From: Bacteroidales bacterium
GTDB lineage: Bacteria; Bacteroidota; Bacteroidia; Bacteroidales; Muribaculaceae
DNA length: 49,584 nt
Assembly (NCBI GenBank): GCA_900768685.1
Contig: CAAGDX010000020.1
Location: 1-49,584 of the forward strand
Direction: 5' to 3'
Positions 43,608-49,584 of the stretch are shown here, in pieces. The notes under the pieces are model-generated. The model was not told the origin of the DNA and searched no databases. It was given only the letters and a program-made list of their open reading frames with translations. The position numbers were made by a program, and so were the translations under genes. Position 1 is the first letter of the stretch; each line of letters starts with the position of its first letter.

Positions 43608-43997
43608 ATGGCAAAGAAAACAGTCGCAGCTAAAAAGAGAAACGTCAAAGTTGACGCTGCTGGTCAGCTCCACGTTCACTCATCTTTTAACAACATTATC
43701 GTTTGCTTGGCAAACAGCGAAGGACAAGTTATCTCTTGGTCTTCTGCAGGTAAAATGGGATTCCGTGGCTCCAAAAAGAACACTCCGTACGCAGCACAAA
43801 TGGCTGCTCAGGACTGTGCTAAAGTTGCTTACGACCTCGGTCTCCGCAAAGTTAAAGCATACGTTAAAGGACCTGGTAACGGTCGCGAATCAGCTATCCG
43901 TACAGTACACGGTGCTGGCATTGAAGTAACTGAAATCATCGACGTTACTCCACTTCCACACAACGGTTGCCGTCCTCCTAAAAGAAGAAGAGTTTAA
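43608..43997 (+). CDS. rpsK: 30S ribosomal protein S11
   Basis: 129 residues. NNIIVCLANSEGQVISWSSAGKMGF and DVTPLPHNGCRPPKRRRV are typical. Followed by a 182-nt gap before rpsD. Confidence 0.99.
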   Translation: MAKKTVAAKKRNVKVDAAGQLHVHSSFNNIIVCLANSEGQVISWSSAGKMGFRGSKKNTPYAAQMAAQDCAKVAYDLGLRKVKAYVKGPGNGRESAIRTVHGAGIEVTEIIDVTPLPHNGCRPPKRRRV

Positions 43998-44010
43998 TCT
44001 CGGCAACAGT

Positions 44011-44165
44011 GTTTATTCATTAAGATTTAAATCTAAATTATTTATTTCTCCATTCTCTAATCAAATTTTCAGTCTCATTGCTCGCACAAAGTGAAATTGA
44101 CCATAATTTTCTTCACCTCTCTATGGTCGCGGCTGCACAATGTGCTTGCATAAACTGAATAAACA
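44011..44165 (+). promoter_or_regulatory. Structured leader before rpsD
   Basis: TGTTTATTCA (44011-44020) pairs with TGAATAAACA (44156-44165), closing a domain. Inside are GACCATA/TATGGTC (44099-44105 with 44122-44128) and GCAC-AAT-GTGC (44135-44145). No promoter box is seen, so the fold would be part of the operon mRNA. S4 regulates its own operon in E. coli and Bacillus, making this an S4-leader candidate. Confidence 0.5.
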
Positions 44166-44179
44166 AAAGAAAATTTAAA

Positions 44180-44785
44180 ATGGCAAGATATACAGGTCCT
44201 AAGACCAAAATCGCACGTAAATTTGGAGAACCCATCTTTGGTGAAGATAAAGTGCTTCAACGCCGCAACTTCCCACCGGGTCAGCACGGAGCTAACAAAC
44301 GCAGAAAAACTTCTGAATACGGTATGCAGCTCCGCGAAAAACAAAAAGCTAAATACACTTACGGCGTACTTGAACGTCAGTTCCGTAACCTCTTCGAGAA
44401 AGCTTCACGCCTCGGTGGTGTGACCGGTGAAATCCTCCTCCAGCTCCTCGAAAGCCGTCTGGACAACGTCGTATTCCGTCTCGGTATCGCTCCTACTCGC
44501 CCTGCTGCTCGTCAGCTCGTTCTTCACCGTCATATCACCGTTAACGGACAAGTTGTTAACATCGCTTCTTACTCTGTTAAACCGGGTGACGTTGTTGGCG
44601 TTCGCGAAAAATCTAAAGCTCTCGAAGTTATTGCAGATGCTCTCTCCGGTTTCAACCACAGCAAATACCCTTGGATTGAATGGGACGAAGCTTCTAAAAG
44701 CGGTAAATTCCTCCACGTGCCTGCACGCGAAGATATCCCTGAAACTATCAAAGAGCAGCTTATCGTCGAGTTGTATTCTAAATAA
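44180..44785 (+). CDS. rpsD: 30S ribosomal protein S4
   Basis: 201 residues. The N-terminal MARYTGPKTKIARKFGEPIFG lacks zinc cysteines. Both S4 RNA-binding motifs are present. It starts 16S assembly and may bind its own leader. Confidence 0.99.
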   Translation: MARYTGPKTKIARKFGEPIFGEDKVLQRRNFPPGQHGANKRRKTSEYGMQLREKQKAKYTYGVLERQFRNLFEKASRLGGVTGEILLQLLESRLDNVVFRLGIAPTRPAARQLVLHRHITVNGQVVNIASYSVKPGDVVGVREKSKALEVIADALSGFNHSKYPWIEWDEASKSGKFLHVPAREDIPETIKEQLIVELYSK

Positions 44786-44803
44786 TAATTAAAAATTTCA
44801 TCC

Positions 44804-45799
44804 ATGGCTATTTTAGCATTCCAAAAACCTGACAGAGTCCTTATGTTGGAAGCCAACGACTTCTTTGGCAAATTTGAGTTCAAGCCACTGGAGCCGGGCT
44901 ATGGTACTACCGTTGGTAACGCCCTCCGTCGTATCCTTCTCGCTTCACTTGAAGGTTACGCTATCTCTTCTATCAAAATCCCCGGCGTGAAACACGAGTT
45001 TGATACCGTTCCCGGAGTTAAGGAAGACGTGAGCAACATCATCCTTAACATCAAGAAAATTGACCTCAAACAAACCGTTGAAGATACTGACTTCGAAAAA
45101 ACACAAATCGTCATTCCGTCAGGAAAGGAGGTTTTCAAGGCAGGTGACCTCAATGCCGTTATTAAAGGCTTTGAAGTCCTTAACCCGGACCTCGTAATTT
45201 GTCATTTGGATCCTGAAGCAAGCTTCTCGATGGAATTTACTATTAATAAGGGTAGAGGTTGGACTCCTGCTGATGAGCAGAACCTCAACACCGATGACGT
45301 TAACGTTATCGCTATCGACTCTATTTATACCCCTATTAAAAACGTTAAAACTTCTGTCGAAAACTTCCGCGTTGACCAAAAGACCGACTACGAAAAACTT
45401 CTCATTGAAATCACGACTAACGGCTCTATCCATCCTAAAGATGCTCTCAAAGAAGCCGCTAAAATCCTCATCTACCACCTTATGCTCTTCTCCGATGAGA
45501 AAATCACTCTCGAAACTACGGAAGAAGACGGTAATGAAGAATTCGATGAAGAAGTACTCCACATGCGTCAGCTCCTCAAAACCAAGCTCGTGGATATGGA
45601 CCTCTCTGTCCGTGCACTCAACTGCTTGAAGAGCGCTGAAGTGGAAACCCTCGGTGAACTCGTTGTTTTCAACAAAACCGACCTCCTCAAATTCCGTAAC
45701 TTTGGTAAAAAATCGCTCACTGAGCTCGATGAGCTTCTCGCGAAACTTAACCTCTCATTCGGAATGGATATTTCAAAATACAAATTAGACAAAGAGTAA
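44804..45799 (+). CDS. rpoA: RNA polymerase subunit alpha
   Basis: 331 residues. The N-terminal domain has GTTVGNALRRILLASLEGYA, the dimer interface. The C-terminal domain (about 255-331) has DLSVRALNCLKSAEVETLGEL and FGKKSLTELDELL, keeping the residues used for UP-element contact. Confidence 0.99.
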   Translation: MAILAFQKPDRVLMLEANDFFGKFEFKPLEPGYGTTVGNALRRILLASLEGYAISSIKIPGVKHEFDTVPGVKEDVSNIILNIKKIDLKQTVEDTDFEKTQIVIPSGKEVFKAGDLNAVIKGFEVLNPDLVICHLDPEASFSMEFTINKGRGWTPADEQNLNTDDVNVIAIDSIYTPIKNVKTSVENFRVDQKTDYEKLLIEITTNGSIHPKDALKEAAKILIYHLMLFSDEKITLETTEEDGNEEFDEEVLHMRQLLKTKLVDMDLSVRALNCLKSAEVETLGELVVFNKTDLLKFRNFGKKSLTELDELLAKLNLSFGMDISKYKLDKE

Positions 45800-45808
45800 T
45801 TTATAACG

Positions 45809-46291
45809 ATGAGACACAATAAAAAATTTAATCACCTTAGCCGCACTAAAGCTCACCGCGACGCACTTCTGGCAAACATGACTATCGCCCTGATTCTCCG
45901 CAAAAGAATCTTCACTACACTTGCCAAAGCTAAAGCACTCCGCGTCTATGCTGAGCCTATCATCAACCGCGCTAAAGAAGACAGCATGGCTAACCGCCAG
46001 CTCGTGTTCAAATATCTTCAGAACAAAGAAGCTGTTACTGAACTTTTCAAAAACATCTCTGAAAAAATCGCTGAACGTAACGGTGGTTACACTCGTATCC
46101 TCAAAACAGGTAACCGTCTCGGTGACAACGCTAAAACTTGCTTTATCGAACTCGTTGACTACAACGAAGCTCTCCTTAAAGACAAAGGCGAAAAGAAATC
46201 CGGACGTACTCGCCGTTCTCGCAAATCCGCTCCTAAAGCTCAAGCAGCTCCGGAAGCAGCTGCAGAACAAACTGCAGAAAACGCAGAATAA
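45809..46291 (+). CDS. rplQ: 50S ribosomal protein L17
   Basis: 160 residues. MRHNKKFNHLSRTKAHR start is typical. The C-terminal ~25 residues are a low-complexity Ala/Glu-rich tail (APEAAAEQTAENAE) absent from E. coli L17. Last gene of the ribosomal cluster. Confidence 0.98.
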   Translation: MRHNKKFNHLSRTKAHRDALLANMTIALILRKRIFTTLAKAKALRVYAEPIINRAKEDSMANRQLVFKYLQNKEAVTELFKNISEKIAERNGGYTRILKTGNRLGDNAKTCFIELVDYNEALLKDKGEKKSGRTRRSRKSAPKAQAAPEAAAEQTAENAE

Positions 46292-46318
46292 TTCCGAGAT
46301 AAAACTCTATAAATACGA

Positions 46319-46354
46319 AGCCTGCCCGGTATTCCATTCCGAGCAGGCTTTTTT
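46319..46354 (+). terminator. Terminator of the ribosomal protein cluster
   Basis: An 11-bp stem with one G-U pair (46319-46329 with 46339-46349), a 9-nt loop, then six T. Confidence 0.95.
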
Positions 46355-46449
46355 ATATCTCTAAGCTCCATTTTTTAAGACCCCAATTCTTGCACGGCAA
46401 TCATAACGATATTTTTATACTTTATTCACTATTTTTTCTTAACTAAAAA

Positions 46450-46481
46450 TTCGGAAACTCAGCGAATTATTTGTAACTTTG
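46450..46481 (+). promoter_or_regulatory. Promoter of eno
   Basis: TTCG (46450-46453, near TTTG), a 20-nt spacer, TAACTTTG (46474-46481). The leader to eno is about 65 nt. Confidence 0.75.
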
Positions 46482-46551
46482 CACTCGGAAAAAATATATC
46501 TGAAAATTAATTAATCATAATCATAACTTTAACTCTAATCATAAACGAATT

Positions 46552-47841
46552 ATGAAAATTGCAAAAATCATCGGTCGTGAAGTTCTTGACTCACGCGGTA
46601 ATCCTACAGTAGAAGTTGACGTAATCCTTGAATCCGGCTGCCGTGGTCGTGCTTCTGTTCCATCAGGCGCTTCTACAGGTGTTAACGAAGCACTCGAACT
46701 TCGTGACGGTGACAAAGGTCGCTATATGGGTAAAGGCGTTCAGAAAGCAGTTGACAACGTAAACAACGTTATCGCTCCTGCACTCGTTGGTATGAGCGCA
46801 CTCGAACAAATCGCTATTGACGAAAAAATGCTTGAACTCGACGGCACAGACACCAAGTCTAAACTCGGTGCTAACGCTATCCTCGGTGTTTCTCTCGCTG
46901 TAGCTAAAGCTGCTGCTGACTATCTCGACCTCCCACTTTACAAATACATCGGTGGTTGCAACGCTTACGCACTCCCTGTTCCTATGATGAACATCATCAA
47001 CGGTGGTGCACACTCAGATGCTCCTATCTGCTTCCAGGAATTTATGATTCGTCCTATCGGTGCTCCTTCATTCAAAGAAGGCATCCGCATGGGTACTGAA
47101 GTATTCCACAACCTCAAGAGCGTACTCAAAGAACGCGGCTTGAGCACTGCAGTAGGTGACGAAGGTGGTTTCGCTCCTACACTCGACGGTACTGAAGATG
47201 CACTCAACGTTATCATCAAAGCTATCGAAAAAGCAGGATACGTACCAGGAAAAGACGTTACTATCGGTCTTGACTGCGCTTCTTCTGAATTCTTCAAAAA
47301 CGGTGTTTACGACTACACTTGGAAACAAGGTGCAGACGCTCCAAAACTCTCTTCTGAAGAACAAGCAAAATTCCTCCAGCAGCTCGTTGAAAAATATCCT
47401 ATCGACTCTATCGAAGACGGTATGGCAGAAAACGACTGGGAAGGTTGGAAGATTCTCACAGACCTCATCGGTGACAAGTGCCAGCTCGTTGGTGACGACT
47501 TGTTCGTAACAAACGTTAAATACCTCCAGCGTGGTATCGAAGAAGGATGTGCAAACTCTATCCTCGTAAAAGTTAACCAAATCGGTTCACTCACAGAAAC
47601 TCTCCGTGCTGTAGAACTCGCTCAGCGTAACGGTTACACTGCTGTTATCTCACACCGCTCAGGTGAAACAGAAGATGCTACTATCGCAGACATCGCAGTG
47701 GCTACAAACGCAGGTCAAATCAAGACCGGTTCTGCAAGCCGTTCAGACCGTATGGCTAAATACAACCAGCTCCTCCGCATTGAAGAAGAACTCGGTGCAG
47801 CTGCTAAATACGGTTGGGGTAAAAAGACTAAAAGGTCATAA
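46552..47841 (+). CDS. eno: Enolase
   Basis: 429 residues, full length. Converts 2-phosphoglycerate to phosphoenolpyruvate in glycolysis. Recognisable are GREVLDSRGNPTVEV, SGASTG, the metal-binding region AVGDEGGFAP, SIEDGMAENDWEGW and the catalytic VKVNQIGSLTE and SHRSGETED. It has its own promoter and a terminator and strong codon bias, so is likely highly expressed. Confidence 0.99.
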   Translation: MKIAKIIGREVLDSRGNPTVEVDVILESGCRGRASVPSGASTGVNEALELRDGDKGRYMGKGVQKAVDNVNNVIAPALVGMSALEQIAIDEKMLELDGTDTKSKLGANAILGVSLAVAKAAADYLDLPLYKYIGGCNAYALPVPMMNIINGGAHSDAPICFQEFMIRPIGAPSFKEGIRMGTEVFHNLKSVLKERGLSTAVGDEGGFAPTLDGTEDALNVIIKAIEKAGYVPGKDVTIGLDCASSEFFKNGVYDYTWKQGADAPKLSSEEQAKFLQQLVEKYPIDSIEDGMAENDWEGWKILTDLIGDKCQLVGDDLFVTNVKYLQRGIEEGCANSILVKVNQIGSLTETLRAVELAQRNGYTAVISHRSGETEDATIADIAVATNAGQIKTGSASRSDRMAKYNQLLRIEEELGAAAKYGWGKKTKRS

Positions 47842-47870
47842 TATCAAAGTTTATCCATAATTTTAGTATG

Positions 47871-47902
47871 CGGGAGGAAATCGCTGATGCAATTTCCTCC
47901 CG
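47871..47902 (+). terminator. Probable terminator of eno
   Basis: A perfect 11-bp stem CGGGAGGAAAT/ATTTCCTCCCG (47871-47881 with 47892-47902), a 10-nt loop. The T-run after it is short (TTTACTGTTT). Confidence 0.75.
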
Positions 47903-47931
47903 TTTACTGTTTATATCGCATAAAGTGCAAA

Positions 47932-47966
47932 AAAATGAGAGCTGCAGCATGTGCAACTCTCATTTT
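47932..47966 (-). terminator. Terminator of the DUF1460 gene
   Basis: AAAATGAGAG (47932-47941) pairs with CTCTCATTTT (47957-47966). Read on the - strand, the stem is followed by a run of seven T, as expected just past the end of the DUF1460 gene. Confidence 0.85.
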
Positions 47967-47988
47967 GAACTTTTTATAACGGAGAAAT

Positions 47989-48843
47989 CTATTCCGCAAG
48001 CCTAATCACACGGATTCCCGTCAAACTGCGATTCTTTTTCATAAACTCGCTCAGAGGAACATTCGTAATCTCCACCTTGCCGTGACTGCTCGAAGCATGA
48101 AGCAAGTATGGCTCCCCCTTTTCAATCACGATAATACCCATGTGAGAAACATCCAAGTCCTTAAGTCCGCAAGTCAGAGCCACAACATCGCCCTCCTTCA
48201 GAGCCGATTTCATCTCCTTTGAAGACAAAAACTGAGACTTAACGTAGGGATAGCGGTGATTGCGGTAACCCATCTCCACACCCTTAATCTTCTCAAATGT
48301 AGCGGAATCAGCCAGGGCAGGGTAACTGTCACGGTGAGCACTCATATAGTCTATTGTTTTAATAAGGTACCTGTGCGACGGAAGCCTGTTTGTCACCTCC
48401 ACGATATTGCCGCGATAAGAATTGTTTATAATCCAGTCAGATATATAATGCAGACGGGAAGCATAGCCGTTCAGTTTGCCGTCGCGGTAGCGAAAACGCT
48501 CCAGATTATAGATAAAATCACGCCATGAAGTACGTTTTTCACCCGCAGTGTAAGCAAGAGCAATCACAGTTTCCACGAAAGTAGTGCAATCCAGTTCATC
48601 AACATTTATGCGGAGCATCTCCGTTTCCCCCTCCAGAGTATGAGCCACGTACGGAGTGCCGATAAAACCCCTGCCGATGCTGCCGATACGCTCACCGCTA
48701 TTCTCAATATTCACACTTTTTACAAGAATATCCGTGATTTTTGCGGTATCAGTAGCCTCATTATGAAATTCCACCATGTCAAGCGTCACGCCACGCATAG
48801 CTATGCCGCAAATCATGCAAACTATAAAACAAAATCTTCTCAT
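47989..48843 (-). CDS. DUF1460 protein, N-acetylmuramoyl-L-alanine amidase-like
   Basis: 284 residues with an N-terminal signal region (about 1-18). The catalytic Cys is likely in ELDCTTFVETV, and the His in DVSHMGIIV, with HASSSHGKVEI following. This matches the DUF1460 group of NlpC/P60-like cell-wall amidases. It probably trims peptidoglycan peptides or fragments in the periplasm. It is monocistronic on the - strand, with its own promoter and terminator. Confidence 0.85.
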   Translation of the reverse strand: MRRFCFIVCMICGIAMRGVTLDMVEFHNEATDTAKITDILVKSVNIENSGERIGSIGRGFIGTPYVAHTLEGETEMLRINVDELDCTTFVETVIALAYTAGEKRTSWRDFIYNLERFRYRDGKLNGYASRLHYISDWIINNSYRGNIVEVTNRLPSHRYLIKTIDYMSAHRDSYPALADSATFEKIKGVEMGYRNHRYPYVKSQFLSSKEMKSALKEGDVVALTCGLKDLDVSHMGIIVIEKGEPYLLHASSSHGKVEITNVPLSEFMKKNRSLTGIRVIRLAE

Positions 48844-48879
48844 ATTATATTAAATATCTTAAATCAAAATTTATTTCTG

Positions 48880-48911
48880 CGAAATTACTAAATATTGTCA
48901 ATACCGCCAAA
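48880..48911 (-). promoter_or_regulatory. Promoter of the DUF1460 gene
   Basis: On the - strand: TTTG (48911-48908), a 20-nt spacer, TAATTTCG (48887-48880), one base off TAnnTTTG. The start codon is 36 nt on. Confidence 0.65.
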
Positions 48912-48954
48912 TTTTCCTAAACATCATCCCCAAAATCATAAATACCCTTCTTAA

Positions 48955-49035
48955 ATTTTTCCCATCTCTCCCGCCATTCCCATCATCCCCGGTCTTCCCA
49001 GCACTCCCATCATTCCCATTCCTCCCATAACCCCC
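48955..49035. repeat. Degenerate 9-bp tandem repeat, pattern NNNNNTCCC
   Basis: Nine units in exact 9-bp register, each ending in CCC (for example ATCTCTCCC 48964, GCCATTCCC 48973, ATCATTCCC 49009, ATTCCTCCC 49018). The other positions vary widely. It lies between the DUF1460 promoter and the first rRNA promoter. Confidence 0.85.
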
Positions 49036-49084
49036 TGATTAGCAAAGAAATGATTAAAAAATGCAAAAATACTTGCAAAAATAT

Positions 49085-49115
49085 TTTGTCAGTTCGGAGA
49101 AAAGTTGTAACTTTG
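49085..49115 (+). promoter_or_regulatory. rRNA operon promoter P1
   Basis: TTTG (49085-49088), a 19-nt spacer, TAACTTTG (49108-49115). Shares TTTTGTCAGTTC with P2. Confidence 0.85.
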
Positions 49116-49217
49116 CACTCGCTTTTGGGGAGAGCCTCAGAAAAAGCCGCAAAAAGAGCTGCAAAGCTCAGGCAAAAAGTTAAAATGATAAATTTTTGAG
49201 AAATTTTGATAAAAAAT

Positions 49218-49248
49218 TTTGTCAGTTCAAAAATTTGACGTAATTTTG
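49218..49248 (+). promoter_or_regulatory. rRNA operon promoter P2
   Basis: TTTG (49218-49221), a 19-nt spacer, TAATTTTG (49241-49248), 133 bp after P1 with a similar surrounding sequence. Tandem promoters are typical of rRNA operons. A leader of about 260 nt follows. Confidence 0.88.
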
Positions 49249-49436
49249 CAACGCTTTTCGCTCCGGCAACGGAGGGCGAACAAAAGCACAAGAGAACATT
49301 GAAAGATTTACAATAGACGAAGTAGTACAAGAGAACGAGCCGCCAAGGTGCAAACTAAGGCGGAATGAATTTTCTGTCAATTTCGAGTCAGCGTTTAGAT
49401 TCAAAAAATATCCGCTGAGTCCGGAGTTCAGACTTT

Positions 49437-49485
49437 AAGGCCTTGTTTTGGTAACAATACAAAACAAAGTATTGTCGCCTTTTTT
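49437..49485 (+). promoter_or_regulatory. Terminator-like hairpin in the rRNA leader
   Basis: AAGGC (49437-49441) with GCCTT (49477-49481) and ACAATAC (49454-49460) with GTATTGT (49469-49475) form a two-part stem followed by six T (49480-49485), about 30 nt before 16S. It could be an attenuator or a processing signal. Confidence 0.65.
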
Positions 49486-49513
49486 AATAAGAAAAAGAAA
49501 AGACAATATAACA

Positions 49514-49584
49514 ACAAAGAAGAGTTTGATCCTGGCTCAGGATGAACGCTAGCGACAGGCTTAACACATGCAAGTCGAGGGGCA
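49514..49584 (+). rRNA. 16S ribosomal RNA, 5' end (cut by window)
   Basis: GAAGAGTTTGATCCTGGCTC (49519-49538) is the universal 16S start, followed by GATGAACGCTAGCGACAGGC and TTAACACATGCAAGTCGAGG, a Bacteroidales-type sequence. The mature 5' end is estimated by comparison with E. coli. The rest of the gene lies outside the window. Confidence 0.97.

Overview
The window looks like a chromosomal segment of a member of the Bacteroidota, most likely order Bacteroidales. The main reasons are: promoters of the TTTG-N19/20-TAnnTTTG type upstream of many genes, near absence of strong Shine-Dalgarno sequences, a large secreted protein with a type IX secretion (T9SS) C-terminal sorting domain, a GldH lipoprotein, RicT next to GldH, a str operon without tuf, and a 16S rRNA 5' end with the Bacteroidales-like stretch GATGAACGCTAGCGACAGG. 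The species cannot be named from this sequence alone. Almost everything lies on the + strand. Only a DJ-1 family gene and a DUF1460 gene are on the - strand.

Layout. 1-178: non-coding, with a small palindrome between direct repeats, perhaps the edge of a repeat element. 0.2-5 kb: an outer-membrane barrel protein, a GT39-type glycosyltransferase and an abundant-looking OmpA-family protein. 5-5.5 kb: an intergenic region with a degenerate 9-bp tandem repeat and a possible small RNA. 5.5-10.1 kb: phoH, purC, menG/ubiE and an ABC exporter. 10.2-15.5 kb: a 1235-residue T9SS cargo protein of unknown function and an AAA+/DUF4143 ATPase preceded by 33-bp iterons. 15.6-23 kb: a coiled-coil protein, zapA, a structured RNA (6S candidate), rny, ricT, gldH, a HAD phosphatase, an M24 peptidase and a CCA-adding-type nucleotidyltransferase. 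23-27.5 kb: DJ-1 (-), apbE, and a UvrD-type helicase with an inserted DnaQ-type exonuclease.

28.0-46.3 kb holds the str, S10, spc and alpha ribosomal-protein clusters as one continuous + strand array of 33 genes (rpsL to rplQ, including fusA, secY, map, infA, rpmJ and rpoA). One strong promoter lies in front of rpsL and a good terminator follows rplQ. Three unusually long gaps inside this compact array (rpsL-rpsG, rpsN-rpsH, rpsK-rpsD) each carry clear RNA secondary structure and are candidate autoregulatory leaders. Enolase follows with its own promoter, then a DUF1460 cell-wall amidase-like gene (-). The window ends in an rRNA operon: tandem promoters, a leader with a terminator-like hairpin, and the first ~70 nt of 16S rRNA.

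The less expected signals are non-coding. Three separate intergenic regions carry degenerate tandem repeats of exactly 9 bp but with unrelated core sequences. Other signals are the 33-bp iterons before the DUF4143 ATPase, the structured RNA between zapA and rny, the ribosomal leaders, and the rRNA leader hairpin. No CRISPR array, tRNA gene, intact insertion sequence or defence system was found.
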